From contig NZ_NKRG01000006.1 in NCBI RefSeq assembly GCF_003351105.1, forward strand, positions 1 through 64,000: a stretch of DNA of 64,000 bases, written 5' to 3'. Below are positions 36,641 to 46,573 of the stretch, one piece after another. Every line of letters starts with the position of its first letter. Positions within the stretch are counted from its first letter, which is position 1. Position numbers and translations under genes: made by a program. Source of the DNA: Thermosipho africanus Ob7. GTDB lineage: Bacteria > Thermotogota > Thermotogae > Thermotogales > Fervidobacteriaceae. Under the pieces are notes generated by a model. That model was given only the letters and a program-made list of their open reading frames with translations, ran no database searches and had not been told where the DNA came from.

Positions 36641-37717
36641 TTGTATCTTCATATTTTAAATGATAATAAATATTCTGATAAATTTATAGAATTTATAAAT
36701 CAAAATTTTTCTATATCGGATCATCATTTTGTAACGTTTAGTAAACGCCCTAAATATCTTGATAGAGGCAAGGTAGAGATAGTAGATATCTATAAATTAA
36801 GTCAAATAAGATGGTTATATAAAAAAATTTCTAATGCCGACAAAATATTTTTACATTCACTTTTTCGTGGTGGAAAAAGTCTGATGTTATTTTTATTTAA
36901 TAGAAAAAATCTTTATAAGACCTACTGGGTAGTGTGGGGGGGAGACCTTTACAACTATTGGTTAAAAGATTCTCATTCAGTTAGAGAAAAAGTGTTAGAA
37001 AAATTGAAGAGAAAAGTAATAAAGAAAATTTATGGAATAATAGCGTTAGTACAGGAAGATTATTTATTTGCTAAAGAAAAATACAAGACAAAAGCAAAAT
37101 ACTATTATGCATTTTATTTAAATCCAGTTGATTTTAAAATGCTGGATACATTTTCAGATCAAAAAAATAAAGAAGAAAAAACAATATTAATTGGAAATTC
37201 TGCAGCACCAACCAATAATCATTTTGAAATACTTAGTAGTTTGTCTAAGTATAGACTTAACAATTTCAAAATTATTTGCCCACTTTCCTACGGTAGTTCA
37301 CAAGAATATATAAAAAAAGTATGTGAATATGGAGTTAAACTATTTGGAGATAACTTTATTGCATTAACAGAATTTCTCTCCCCGGAAGAATATGCCAAGA
37401 TATTAGCAAATGTAGATGTGGCAATATTCGCACATAGGAGGCAGCAAGCCCTTGGGAATATATTGGCACTTCTTTATCTTGGAAAGAAAGTGTACATAAG
37501 AAGTGATATTTCATCTTGGGCGTTTTTTAACAGATTTGGTATCAAAGTATTTGATACTAAAAACATATTAGATGGTTCTGAGAAAGATATATTTACATTT
37601 GAAGAAAAGATTGCAATTAAGAATAGAGAGATAGTATTAAATGAATTTTCAGAAGAACGTTGTGTGCAACTTTGGAAAAATGTGTTTGAATCGAAATTGA
37701 ACGGGAGAGATATGTAA
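36641..37717 (+). CDS. wecF: WecF-like 4-acetamido-4,6-dideoxyhexose transferase (GT56)
   Basis: A 358-aa transferase resembling WecF (Fuc4NAc transferase of enterobacterial common antigen synthesis, GT56). Motifs recalled for the family are present: [33 protein letters not shown], and [26 protein letters not shown]. The start is TTG behind TAGGAGG. Its stop overlaps the rmlA2 ATG. The genes that follow build a dTDP-4-amino-4,6-dideoxyhexose, which is the expected donor. In E. coli the donor is dTDP-Fuc4NAc. Here the VioA-like transaminase points to Qui4NAc instead, so the exact epimer is open. Confidence 0.8.
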   Translation: MYLHILNDNKYSDKFIEFINQNFSISDHHFVTFSKRPKYLDRGKVEIVDIYKLSQIRWLYKKISNADKIFLHSLFRGGKSLMLFLFNRKNLYKTYWVVWGGDLYNYWLKDSHSVREKVLEKLKRKVIKKIYGIIALVQEDYLFAKEKYKTKAKYYYAFYLNPVDFKMLDTFSDQKNKEEKTILIGNSAAPTNNHFEILSSLSKYRLNNFKIICPLSYGSSQEYIKKVCEYGVKLFGDNFIALTEFLSPEEYAKILANVDVAIFAHRRQQALGNILALLYLGKKVYIRSDISSWAFFNRFGIKVFDTKNILDGSEKDIFTFEEKIAIKNREIVLNEFSEERCVQLWKNVFESKLNGRDM

Positions 37718-38589
37718 TGAAAGGGATAATACTTTCAGGAGGAAAGGCAACAAGGCTTTATCCAGCAACGATATCAGTAAGCAAACAACTATTACCGGTA
37801 TATGACAAACCAATGATATATTATCCACTATCAATTTTATTATTTGCAGGTATAAGAGAAATACTAATAATAACCAACCCAGAATTTTTGCCATTATACC
37901 AAAAATTGCTTGATGATGGTTCACAATTGGGGATAAAAATAACATATAAGGAGCAACTTAAACCAAGAGGGATAGCAGATGCATTTTTAGTAGGAGAAGA
38001 ATTTATAGGAGATTCAAATGTAGCACTTATATTAGGTGACAACTTATTCTTTGGTCAAAGCTTTGGTCAGGCAGTGCAAAAAGCTGCTCAATTTAAAGAA
38101 GGGGCTGTTGTTTTTGCGTATCCTGTACGTAATCCAAAAGACTTTGGTGTGGTGGAATTTGATAAAAATGGAAAAGCAATATCGCTAGAAGAAAAGCCAG
38201 AAAAGCCAAAATCGAATTGGGCAGTACCAGGGCTTTACTTTTATGATAATAAAGTTGTAGAAATAGCAAAAAATCTAAAGCCGTCGGCACGTGGAGAATT
38301 AGAAATTACCGATGTAAATAAAGAATATCTTAAAAAGGGGGAATTAAAAGTAATACCTCTAGGCAGGGGAGTTGCGTGGCTTGATACAGGGACTCCCGAA
38401 GGATTGCTTGAGGCATCAAACTTTGTAGCAACGATACAAAAAAGGCAAGGATTTTACATAGCATGTATAGAAGAAGTAGCGTATAGAATGGGATATATAA
38501 CAAGAGAGCAGTTATATGAACTTGGGAAAAAACAAGAAAAAACAGATTATGGAAAATACATTTTAGAATTGGCTGGTGAAATTAAATGA
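37717..38589 (+). CDS. rmlA2: Glucose-1-phosphate thymidylyltransferase, second copy
   Basis: 290 aa, with [11 protein letters not shown] (signature with K-A in place of S-G), [41 protein letters not shown] and [14 protein letters not shown]. Equivalent to RffH in common-antigen operons. It makes dTDP-glucose for the downstream rmlB2-aminotransferase-acetyltransferase branch. It overlaps wecF by one base and the aminotransferase by four, so the three are translationally coupled. Divergence from the first rmlA (20409) over the whole length suggests separate acquisition of the two modules. Confidence 0.95.
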   Translation: MKGIILSGGKATRLYPATISVSKQLLPVYDKPMIYYPLSILLFAGIREILIITNPEFLPLYQKLLDDGSQLGIKITYKEQLKPRGIADAFLVGEEFIGDSNVALILGDNLFFGQSFGQAVQKAAQFKEGAVVFAYPVRNPKDFGVVEFDKNGKAISLEEKPEKPKSNWAVPGLYFYDNKVVEIAKNLKPSARGELEITDVNKEYLKKGELKVIPLGRGVAWLDTGTPEGLLEASNFVATIQKRQGFYIACIEEVAYRMGYITREQLYELGKKQEKTDYGKYILELAGEIK

Positions 38590-39665
38590 TCAATGTAACA
38601 AGAAGCATAATGCCTGATTTTGAAAAATATACACAGATGATAGAAAAGCTTTGGGAGACAAGATGGCTTACAAACAACGGAGAATATCTAGTAAAGCTTG
38701 AAAAAGCATTGGAGGAGAGATTTAATACAAAATGTGCAGTAGTTTCAAATGGTACATTAGCATTACTAATTGCCATAGAGTTGTTCGATTTTCCGAAAGA
38801 TTCTGAGATAATAACTACTCCGTTTACATTTGTAGCAACATCAAGTTCAATAATTTGGCAAAAATATAAACCAGTATTTGTAGATATAAATCCAGAAACA
38901 TTTAACATAGACCCTAATGAAATTGAAAAAAAGATAACAGAAAATACAAGAGCGATATTAGCAGTACATGTTTTTGGGAATCCTTGTGATATTGAAAAAA
39001 TAGAAGAAATAGCAAAGAAACATAGATTAAAGATAATATATGATGCAGCACACTGTTTTGATGTTTATTATAAAGGAGAATCTATTTATAAATTTGGGGA
39101 TGTATCAATAGCAAGTTTTCATGCAACAAAGGTATTTCATACAATAGAAGGTGGAGCAATATTTTCAGACAATGATGAATTAATAAGGAAAGCAAAAAGA
39201 TTAAGAAACTTTGGCTTTAATGAAGAAATAGAAATAGAAGATAAAGGGATAAATGCAAAAATGAATGAATTTCAGGCAGCAATGGGATTATTAAATTTAG
39301 AGATAGTTGGAAAAGAAATAAAAAAACGCAAAAAAATTTATGAAAGCTACAAAGAAAAATTAAAAGGGTTAGTAAAGTTTCAAAAATTATCAAGTAATAT
39401 AACAAAATATAATTACATATATATGCCAGTTTTATTTGAGAATCAAGAGCAAAGAGAAAAAGCATACAAAAAATTAAAAGAAGAAGGCTATAACACACGA
39501 AAATACTTTTTTCCATCATTAGATACAGTGTTTAATCAAGAAAATCAATGTAAAACATCGCAAGAAATCTCGAAAAGAATTTTACATTTACCGTTGTATG
39601 GTGATTTAGAAGAAAAACATGTTGAAAAAATATGTACAACAATAGAAAAAGTTGTTAGGGGGTAA
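38586..39665 (+). CDS. vioA: VioA-like dTDP-4-amino-4,6-dideoxyglucose transaminase
   Basis: A PLP-dependent DegT/DnrJ/EryC1 aminotransferase of 359 aa. The Schiff-base lysine is Lys182 in [13 protein letters not shown]. The PLP-phosphate region SNGTLAL (54-60) and the Asp/His ring contacts IYDAAHCFD (about 151-159) are intact. The N-terminal phrase [19 protein letters not shown] and the FHATKVF-T-EGG motif match my memory of VioA (dTDP-viosamine synthesis) better than WecE, which has FHETKNY. The expected substrate is dTDP-4-keto-6-deoxyglucose from RmlB, with glutamate as amino donor. The distinction between VioA and WecE products is inferred. Confidence 0.82.
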   Translation: MINVTRSIMPDFEKYTQMIEKLWETRWLTNNGEYLVKLEKALEERFNTKCAVVSNGTLALLIAIELFDFPKDSEIITTPFTFVATSSSIIWQKYKPVFVDINPETFNIDPNEIEKKITENTRAILAVHVFGNPCDIEKIEEIAKKHRLKIIYDAAHCFDVYYKGESIYKFGDVSIASFHATKVFHTIEGGAIFSDNDELIRKAKRLRNFGFNEEIEIEDKGINAKMNEFQAAMGLLNLEIVGKEIKKRKKIYESYKEKLKGLVKFQKLSSNITKYNYIYMPVLFENQEQREKAYKKLKEEGYNTRKYFFPSLDTVFNQENQCKTSQEISKRILHLPLYGDLEEKHVEKICTTIEKVVRG

Positions 39666-39669
39666 GCAT

Positions 39670-40242
39670 ATGAAAACAAGTTTTTATACACCCGAAGAAT
39701 TGAAAGAATTAGGGTTTAAATCAATAGGGAAGAATGTTTTAATAAGTAGAAAAGCTTCGATATATAAGCCAGAATTAATTGAGATAGGAGATAACGTTAG
39801 GATAGATGACTTTTGCATTTTGTCAGGGAAGATAAAGCTTGGAAGTTTTATACACATAGCAGCAGGTTGTTATTTGTTTGCTGGAGAAGCAGGAATAATC
39901 ATGGAAGATTTTAGTGGTTTGTCAAGTAGAGTAAGTGTTTATGCTATTACCGATGATTACTCAGGAGAATTTTTAACAAATCCAATGGTACCAGAAAAAT
40001 ACAGAAACATTATATCTGAACCAGTAATTATAAAAAAACATGGATTGATTGGAACAGGTGCGACAATACTTCCAGGCGTTACGATAGGAGAAGGAGCAGC
40101 AGTGGGAAGCATGGCACTAGTAAATAAAGATATACCAGAATGGACTATTGCTGTTGGAATACCGGCAAAGCCTGTAAAGGAAAGAAAAAGAGATTTACTT
40201 GAACTTGAAAAAAGATTATATGAAGAATTAAAGTTGAGGTGA
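39670..40242 (+). CDS. Hexapeptide acetyltransferase for the amino sugar
   Basis: A 190-aa left-handed beta-helix protein starting KTSFYTPEELKELGFKSIGKNVLISRKASIY. The core is IEIGDNVRIDDFCILSG, IHIAAGCYLFAGEAG, GTGATILPGVTIGEGAAVGSMALVNKDIPEWTIAVGIPAKPV. This is a galactoside-acetyltransferase-like enzyme. Placed between the aminotransferase and rmlB2, it most likely N-acetylates dTDP-4-amino-4,6-dideoxyhexose, replacing the GNAT-type WecD. The frame opens 18 nt earlier, but AGGGGGT precedes ATG 39670. A variant of the NeuD/PglD fold is excluded because the N-terminal Rossmann part is absent. Confidence 0.8.
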   Translation: MKTSFYTPEELKELGFKSIGKNVLISRKASIYKPELIEIGDNVRIDDFCILSGKIKLGSFIHIAAGCYLFAGEAGIIMEDFSGLSSRVSVYAITDDYSGEFLTNPMVPEKYRNIISEPVIIKKHGLIGTGATILPGVTIGEGAAVGSMALVNKDIPEWTIAVGIPAKPVKERKRDLLELEKRLYEELKLR

Positions 40243-40246
40243 TTAT

Positions 40247-41317
40247 GTGAAATTACTAGTTACAGGATGCTGTGGATTTATAGGAAGCAACTTTGTTTAT
40301 TATTATCTTGAAAAACACAAAGAAGCTCAAATAATAGGATTAGACAAACTTACATATGCTGGGAATCTAGATAATTTATCAAAACTAAGTGATGATCAAA
40401 AGAAAAGATTTGAATTTGTAAGAGGTGATATAAATAACGGAGAATTGATAGAGTATTTGATAGAAAAATATGATATAGATGTAATAGTAAACTTTGCAGC
40501 AGAAAGTCATGTAGATAGGTCAATATATAATCCAAGAGAATTTTTAGAAACAAATGTACTTGGGGTACAGACTTTATTGGATGTAGTAAGAAAAAAATGG
40601 AACAAAAATGGGAAATGGATAGAAGGTAAAAAATTTATTCAAATATCGACTGATGAAGTATATGGGACACTTGGACCGAGTGGGAAATTTACAGAAAAGA
40701 CCCCGATTAGTCCTAGAAGTCCGTATTCAGCAAGTAAAGCATCTGCCGATTTACTTGTTTTAGCATATCATGAGACGTATGGTATGCCGGTAAATATTAC
40801 TAGATGTTCAAATAATTATGGGCCATATCAATTTCCAGAGAAATTAATACCGTTGATGATATTAAATGCTTTAGAACATAAGAACCTTCCGATTTATGGA
40901 GATGGCAGGCAGATACGTGATTGGATACATGTGCTTGATCATTGTAGGGCAATAGATTTAGTGATTGAAAAGGGAAAAGTAGGAGAGGTATACAATGTAG
41001 GAGCAGATAATGAATGGGAGAACATAAAGATAGTGAGGAAGATAATAGAAATTTTGAGAGAGTTTACTAAGGATGAAGAAATAAATGAGAATCTTATAAA
41101 GCATGTAAAAGATAGGCCAGGACATGATAGGAGGTATGCAATAGATAGTACAAAGATCCAGCATGAACTTGGTTGGAAGCCAGAAATCACATTTGAAAAA
41201 GGGTTGAGAGATACAATAAAGTGGTATTTGGATAATAAAGAATGGATAGAAAAGATTAGAAGTGGAGAATACAGAGATTGGTATGAAAAACATTATGTGT
41301 CTGAAAAAAAGATTTGA
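40247..41317 (+). CDS. rmlB2: dTDP-glucose 4,6-dehydratase, second copy
   Basis: 356 aa, starting GTG. It has TGCCGFIGSNF, AAESHVDRS, STDEVYG, YSASKAS and NNYGPYQFPEKL as in RmlB1, with which it shares long identical stretches. Equivalent to RffG in the common-antigen pathway. It completes the set rmlA2, rmlB2, aminotransferase and acetyltransferase for a dTDP-4-acetamido-4,6-dideoxyhexose. The operon appears continuous from the export genes: only 4 nt separate it from the preceding gene. Confidence 0.95.
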   Translation: MKLLVTGCCGFIGSNFVYYYLEKHKEAQIIGLDKLTYAGNLDNLSKLSDDQKKRFEFVRGDINNGELIEYLIEKYDIDVIVNFAAESHVDRSIYNPREFLETNVLGVQTLLDVVRKKWNKNGKWIEGKKFIQISTDEVYGTLGPSGKFTEKTPISPRSPYSASKASADLLVLAYHETYGMPVNITRCSNNYGPYQFPEKLIPLMILNALEHKNLPIYGDGRQIRDWIHVLDHCRAIDLVIEKGKVGEVYNVGADNEWENIKIVRKIIEILREFTKDEEINENLIKHVKDRPGHDRRYAIDSTKIQHELGWKPEITFEKGLRDTIKWYLDNKEWIEKIRSGEYRDWYEKHYVSEKKI

Positions 41318-41373
41318 TAGATAGGCAAAAGCATAATTAAAAATAAATAATAATAAGATCAGGAGTGAATTCT

Positions 41374-42774
41374 TTGGCGATGAAGAATTATATAAAAAGT
41401 TTTTTTTCATTTTCTATTGGGACTTGGATAAGAGCAATAATAGTCTTTTTTTCTACTCCTATTATTAGTTATCTTATTCTTCCTGAAGAATTTGGAAGAG
41501 CCTCAATGTTTACATTGGCCTATAATATAGCACTACTTGTTACTTTACTTGGACTGGATCAAAGCCTTGTAAGGTACTATTATGAAGAAGAAGATAAAAA
41601 TAATGTCTTTTGGTCTTGCCTTTTTCCTTCAGTTATTTTGGGATTCTTTGTTTCTATATTTTTTATAGTTTTTGAAAAATCGTTGAGTATTTTTTTGTAT
41701 GGAGATTATTACAAAGGGATTGGCTATCTTTTTGCATTTTCACTCCTAAGTGGAATATTTCAAAGATTCAATCAACTTTCAATTAGAATGCAAAAAAGGG
41801 GATTTTTATTTTCTTTCATAAACGTAATTTTGGCATTAGGAAATTTTGGAGGAACTGTAGTATTTGCATTAACTGTTTCTAGAAGTTTTTATGCAATTAT
41901 TTTCGGGCAAATAATAGGGAATATATTTGCGCTTTTAGTGGGCTTTTTTGTAGACAAACAATCAAGGAGTTTTTCAAAGATAGATTTTGAAAAACTATTA
42001 GAATTTTTAAAATATGGAATTCCTTTTATTCCATCTTCGATTTTATATTGGCTTTTTTCATCGATTGATAGGATTTCATTGAGGCAATTTTCGACCTTTA
42101 CTGAAATAGGACTTTACAGTGCAGCATTTAAAATAGTATCGATTATGCAGCTAATTCAAGTAGGATTTACTACCTTTTGGGTGCCTCTTGCATATGAAAA
42201 ATATAATTCAAAAGCTATTTCAGATAATTTTTTTGAAAAGGCAAATTCATTAATTAGTGCAATTTTATTTATTTTTGGACTACTACTTCTTGCCTTTAAA
42301 GATTTAATATTTTTGCTTTTTGCTAAAAGTTATAGGGAAGCATCATACATTGCGCCATTTTTAATTCTTTATCCAATAATGTACATGTTGTCTGAAACAA
42401 CAGTTTTGGGAATTAATTTTTCAAAAAAGACGTATTGGCATATAGTTATAACTGGAGTTTCTGCATTTGTAAATTTTGTGGGGAATAATCTTCTTGTGCC
42501 ACTTCTTGAGGCAAAGGGTGCTGCAATTTCTACAGGACTTTCATATGTGGTGTTTTTTACTTTAAGAACGGTTATAGCACAGAAGTATTATACAATGCAT
42601 ATAAAGATAAAAAGGATTTATATGTCTGTAATTTTGATAGTAATAGTTGCAAGTTTAGGTACGTTTTTTAAGGCAAGCTATATATACTATATCTTTTGCA
42701 TTTTAGTTTTACTTATTTATCTATTGCTATATAAAGATGTAATTTCTTATGTAAAAGACCAGATGAAAAAATAA
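41374..42774 (+). CDS. Polysaccharide flippase (Wzx-like), second copy
   Basis: A 466-aa membrane protein of the Polysacc_synt/MVF superfamily with about 14 helices. The N-terminus is KSFFSFSIGTWIRAIIVFFSTPIISYLILPEEFGRASMF, where 'P..FG' after helix 2 is the family hallmark. IPFIPSSILYWLFSSIDRISL lies in the middle. In-frame starts are GTG 41365, TTG 41374 and ATG 41380. AGGAG sits 8 nt before the TTG, so that is preferred. It is not closely similar to the flippase at 24450. This suggests that two different repeat units or lipid-linked oligosaccharides are exported. Confidence 0.82.
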   Translation: MAMKNYIKSFFSFSIGTWIRAIIVFFSTPIISYLILPEEFGRASMFTLAYNIALLVTLLGLDQSLVRYYYEEEDKNNVFWSCLFPSVILGFFVSIFFIVFEKSLSIFLYGDYYKGIGYLFAFSLLSGIFQRFNQLSIRMQKRGFLFSFINVILALGNFGGTVVFALTVSRSFYAIIFGQIIGNIFALLVGFFVDKQSRSFSKIDFEKLLEFLKYGIPFIPSSILYWLFSSIDRISLRQFSTFTEIGLYSAAFKIVSIMQLIQVGFTTFWVPLAYEKYNSKAISDNFFEKANSLISAILFIFGLLLLAFKDLIFLLFAKSYREASYIAPFLILYPIMYMLSETTVLGINFSKKTYWHIVITGVSAFVNFVGNNLLVPLLEAKGAAISTGLSYVVFFTLRTVIAQKYYTMHIKIKRIYMSVILIVIVASLGTFFKASYIYYIFCILVLLIYLLLYKDVISYVKDQMKK

Positions 42775-42791
42775 TCTTTGGAGGTATTAGT

Positions 42792-43883
42792 GTGAAAATA
42801 TTTATAATTGGTTATATGCATCCAAAGTACGATAAAAGGGTTTTTAGGACAGTAAAAGCATTATCAAAAGATAATGAAGTAATATATCAATATTGGACGG
42901 ATAAAGAGGAAATAGAGTCTAAAGAGGGGAATATATTTTATAAGCCGATAAAATATGAAAAAAATGTCAAAGCTAACCCAATATTAAAATTAATGCGTAG
43001 AAGAAAATTAGATAAAAAGATAGTAGAAATGATAAAAAACTATGACTATGATATAGTATACTTTCATCATTTTCTTGCATCAAGACCGCTTGCACCATTT
43101 AAAGTAGCAAAAAAAAGAGATAAAGTGGTAATTTACGATATCCATGAATACCATCCTGAGAATTTTTTAAATACGCTAAAGGGCTTTGCAAAAGTTTTAA
43201 AAGAAAAAGTAATGTGGAAAATTTTTGAAAGACAATTAAAAATGTCTGATAAACTTGTTTTTGTATCAAAAGAAACAAAAAGTGATATCTTTGAAAAGTT
43301 GAAAATAAATAAGCCTTACTTAATTATTCCAAATTATGCAAGTATTTCTGTTGAAAGCAAAGAAAAAAAGAAAGAAATTTCTTTTGTGGGAAAAGTAACG
43401 AGAAATTTATCAAATGAAAAGAAAATAATAAAGAGGCTTATAGAAAAAGGCTTTAAATTTAAAATCATCGGAATGGATTCAGATGTTTTTAAAGATGTTC
43501 CTCATGAATATACCACTTTTTTACCGTACGAAGATATGATGGAACAGCTTTCAAAATCTGCATTTTCTTTGATTTCGTACAATACTGTAATGAGTGAAAG
43601 TTATAAAAATGATATATTTGCATTACCACATAAGTATTATGATTCTATAGCTGCTGAAACACCTGTAATAGTAAAAAATACTTTTGTGTCAATGGCAAAA
43701 GAAGTTGAAAAATATGGAATAGGTGTAGTTATAGATCCAAATAATGTAGATAAGTCTGTTGAAAAGATACTTAAAGCTTACGAAAACTATGAAAATCTTC
43801 TAGAAAACATAAAAAAATACAAAGATAGATTTGTTTGGAATGAAAAGAAAGAAAAAGAATTTATTAGTTTTGTGTTAGATTAG
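42792..43883 (+). CDS. Glycosyltransferase family 4
   Basis: A 363-aa GT-B transferase starting GTG behind GGAGGT. The N-terminal IIGYMHPKYDKRVFRTVKAL is a typical GT4 opening ('D.RV...A..L'). DYDIVYFHHFLASRPLAPFKVAKKRDKVVIYDIHEYHPE follows, with the acceptor-side HEYHPE motif. The donor half has ISFVGKVTRNLSNEKKII and PHKYYDSIAAETPVIV. The family includes many EPS transferases. It is followed 12 nt later by a GT2 enzyme. Substrates are unknown. Confidence 0.82.
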   Translation: MKIFIIGYMHPKYDKRVFRTVKALSKDNEVIYQYWTDKEEIESKEGNIFYKPIKYEKNVKANPILKLMRRRKLDKKIVEMIKNYDYDIVYFHHFLASRPLAPFKVAKKRDKVVIYDIHEYHPENFLNTLKGFAKVLKEKVMWKIFERQLKMSDKLVFVSKETKSDIFEKLKINKPYLIIPNYASISVESKEKKKEISFVGKVTRNLSNEKKIIKRLIEKGFKFKIIGMDSDVFKDVPHEYTTFLPYEDMMEQLSKSAFSLISYNTVMSESYKNDIFALPHKYYDSIAAETPVIVKNTFVSMAKEVEKYGIGVVIDPNNVDKSVEKILKAYENYENLLENIKKYKDRFVWNEKKEKEFISFVLD

Positions 43884-43895
43884 TGGAGGCTTGAG

Positions 43896-44870
43896 ATGAA
43901 AAAAGTAACAATTGTAATTCCAACAAGAAACGAGGAAAAGCATATTGAAAAATGTATAAATTCAATTTTAGAAAATGATTATCCCAAAAAAGAGATAATA
44001 GTTGTTGATGGGATGAGTAGTGATAGAACAAGAGAAATTTTAAAAGGATATAAAGATATAAAGATAATTGACAATCCAGAAAAAATTACTCCAATTGCAC
44101 TTAATATTGGAATTAAAAATGCCACAGGAGATTACATTATGATAGCTGGAGCACATTCAACATACTCAAAAAATTATATCTCTGAATGTATAAAAAGATT
44201 AGACGAAGGAAAATGCGAGATAGCTGGTGGCAAGGTTATAACAAGGCCGGGAAGTGATACAAAAAAGGCGATAGCAATTTCAAAAGTTCTATCGCACCCA
44301 TTTGGAATAGGTGGAGCAAGGTATAGGATAAATCCTCAAAAAGAAATGTATGTTGACACAGTAGCATATGGAATATACAAAAGAGAGGTATTTGAAAAGG
44401 TTGGAACTTTTAATCCAAATCTTGTGAGAAATCAAGATATTGAAATGAACCTAAGAATTAAAAATGCAGGGATGAGAATATTACTTGTTCCAAATGCAGA
44501 GAGCTATTACTATGCAAGAGATAATTTTAAAAGTTTATTTAAAAATAACTTTCAAAATGGATTGTGGGTTATTTTATCAACAAAGTATGCAAAAAAGGCT
44601 TTTTCTTTAAGGCACCTTGTTCCTTTGTTTTTTGTACTTTTTTTGCTTTCAATCTTATTTGTTTACAAAATTAGCTTTTTAAAAAGTGTGTACTTTTCAA
44701 TATTAGCATTATATTTATTTTTAAACATATTTTTTTCTTTAAAAATAGCCTTAAAAGAAAAATCTTTAAAGATATTTTTTTATTCATTCATTTCATTTTT
44801 GGTTTTACATATTTCATATGGTCTTGGATCGCTTGTAGGGATATTCAAAAGATTATTTAGCAAGGGGTGA
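43896..44870 (+). CDS. Membrane-anchored glycosyltransferase family 2 (ExoA-like)
   Basis: 324 aa. The N-terminal GT-A domain shows VTIVIPTRNEEKHIEKCINSIL, IIVVDGMSSDRTREIL, GDYIMIAGAHSTY and GGKVITRPGS. The middle section AYGIYKREVFEKVGTFNPNLVRNQDIEMNLRI contains the catalytic QDIE. Two to three hydrophobic helices at the C-terminus (about 245-315) anchor it. This layout matches ExoA-type succinoglycan glucosyltransferases. It overlaps the next gene's frame slightly (4 nt before its better start) and belongs to the same operon. Confidence 0.85.
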   Translation: MKKVTIVIPTRNEEKHIEKCINSILENDYPKKEIIVVDGMSSDRTREILKGYKDIKIIDNPEKITPIALNIGIKNATGDYIMIAGAHSTYSKNYISECIKRLDEGKCEIAGGKVITRPGSDTKKAIAISKVLSHPFGIGGARYRINPQKEMYVDTVAYGIYKREVFEKVGTFNPNLVRNQDIEMNLRIKNAGMRILLVPNAESYYYARDNFKSLFKNNFQNGLWVILSTKYAKKAFSLRHLVPLFFVLFLLSILFVYKISFLKSVYFSILALYLFLNIFFSLKIALKEKSLKIFFYSFISFLVLHISYGLGSLVGIFKRLFSKG

Positions 44871-44875
44871 TTTAC

Positions 44876-45628
44876 ATGTATATTTCTGAAACTGCAAAAA
44901 TAGGTAAGAATGTAAAATTTGGACATAACGTTGTAATTGAAGATAATGTAGTAATTGGTGATGAAGTAGTTTTAGGGCACAATGTAGTAGTTAAAGAGGG
45001 CACAGTTATTGGAAAAGGCTGTGTTATAGCAGATAATACCGTTTTAGGTAAAAAGCCTTTTAAGGCAAGTGCTTCGGCTACAACCGAAGAGAAAACTTTG
45101 CCACCTCTTGTTTTGGGAGAATATGTAACAATAGGTGCTAACTGTGTTGTATATAGAGGAGCAGTTTTGAAAGATTTTGTTTTTGTTGGAGACCTTGCAA
45201 GTATTAGAGAAGATGTAGAAATAGGTGAATATACAATTATTGGTAGAGGCGTTACTGTTGAAAATAAAACAAGGATTGGAAAGTATGTAAAAATAGAAAC
45301 AGAAGCTTATATAACGGCAATTTCTACCATAGAGGATTACTGTTTTGTAGCACCGGAAGTTACATTTACTAAAGATAACTTTCTTGGAAGGACGGAAGAA
45401 AGAAAGAAATACTTTAAGGGACCAACTTTGAGAAAAGGTGCCAGGATAGGCGCAAATGCAACTATTTTACCTGGGATTGAAATAGGAGAAGATGCATTAA
45501 TTGCTGCAGGTGCTGTCGTTACAAAAAACGTGCCACCTAAAAAAATATTTGCAGGTGTCCCCGCAAAAGAATTTAGAGATGTACCAGAAGAGCAACTTTT
45601 GAAAAATCAAAAGTATTATAAAGAATGA
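44876..45628 (+). CDS. Hexapeptide N-acetyltransferase (WlbB/WxcM-N-like)
   Basis: About 250 aa of nearly continuous left-handed beta-helix hexads: ISETAKIGKNVKFGHNVVIEDNVVIGDEVVLGHN, then IGANCVVYRGAVLKDFVFVGDLASIRE and GARIGANATILPGIEIGEDALIAAGAVVTKNVPPKKIFAGVPAKEF. It is longer than the two other acetyltransferases of the cluster and similar to UDP-amino-sugar N-acetyltransferases such as WlbB. The acceptor is unknown. The frame opens 9 nt earlier at a GTG inside the ribosome site GGGGTGA, so ATG 44876 is chosen. It is the last gene of the cluster. A strong terminator follows 28 nt later. Confidence 0.82.
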   Translation: MYISETAKIGKNVKFGHNVVIEDNVVIGDEVVLGHNVVVKEGTVIGKGCVIADNTVLGKKPFKASASATTEEKTLPPLVLGEYVTIGANCVVYRGAVLKDFVFVGDLASIREDVEIGEYTIIGRGVTVENKTRIGKYVKIETEAYITAISTIEDYCFVAPEVTFTKDNFLGRTEERKKYFKGPTLRKGARIGANATILPGIEIGEDALIAAGAVVTKNVPPKKIFAGVPAKEFRDVPEEQLLKNQKYYKE

Positions 45629-45656
45629 GATTAGTTATATACTTTTATTTAAAAGT

Positions 45657-45702
45657 TTCCCCATCTTTGTGCTAATGCAAAGGTGGGGAATTTTTATTTT
45701 TA
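45657..45702 (+). terminator. Rho-independent terminator ending the polysaccharide cluster
   Basis: TTCCCCATCTTTG pairs with CAAAGGTGGGGAA (one mismatch), with an 8-nt loop, followed by TTTTTATTTTT. It is the clearest terminator on the plus strand and is consistent with a long operon from 32 kb. Confidence 0.9.
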
Positions 45703-45871
45703 AGGAGAAATAAAATTAAATAGATAAAATTGTATAAAGATGAGCATAACATAAATAGTAAATACTTTTTTCAAATTGAAAAGTTAGTGGTTAAATAGTA
45801 TAATAATTTAACAGAATAAAAAATTACATACTAACTTTTTTTAATTGTTTTAAGTTGCAAGGGGGAAGTTT

Positions 45872-46573
45872 ATGTTTGCAAAAATTTTTAGACAAAATAG
45901 GGAAATCAAAGAAAAATTTTATAACCTAATTAGTGAAAAAGAGAACAATCAAAAAAAGAATTTTTCTTGAAAAATTTGATAAAAATTTATTTTTAAAAGT
46001 CTTAAAACCATTTGCAAATATTTGGTATACTTATGAATTAAAATCAAAAAAGAAAAAAGGTGATGATGGAGAAACCGATGTTTCTTTTTTTTCTTTGAAT
46101 GTGTCTTTCAAGAAAAGCAATAATTGCTAATGACGCTGTTTTAGAGATAGAAAAAGGGGAGTTTATTCAAATTGATCATTTGATTTTTCATAAAAAAGGA
46201 ATATTTGTAATAGAGACAAAAAATTGGAATGGAGCTTTAATATGTGACAAAGATATTTGGAGACTTAAGGTAGGAAACATTTGGCAAGAATTTTCGAGTC
46301 CTTCAAAGCAAAATCAAAGACATGCTAAACTACTTTTAAAATGGTTTGAAAACAACCTTCCGGAAAGATTATGCAAAAAGGTTAAAAACTGTGTTTTTCC
46401 TGTAGTTGTTTTTCCAAGGGCAAATTGGATAAAAGTAAAAAATTGTTCGATGCCTGTCTTTAAGGGAAAACTTTCACTGCTTTTATACATAATAAGTCAA
46501 AAAAATAAAATCTTTGAAGAGCACGAATTGATATGTTGCAGCTAAGGTTGTTGGTGCAAAACCGTTTAATTAA
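45872..46573 (+). pseudogene. Broken NERD-domain nuclease gene
   Basis: The ATG at 45872 follows GGGGGAAG. Reading through three frameshifts gives MFAKIFRQNREIKEKF, FDKNLFLKVLKPFANIW, KKGDDGETDVSFF, then LEIEKGEFIQIDHLIFHKKGIFVIETKNWNG, WQEFSSPSKQNQRHA and a tail ending VVGAKPFN near 46573. The pattern GE...IDH.....G.FVIETKN..G is the NERD (nuclease-related) signature with its D/E-x-K core. The frames change near 45945, 46100 and 46530. It lies directly upstream of the CRISPR leader, so it is part of the defence island but no longer functional. Confidence 0.8.
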
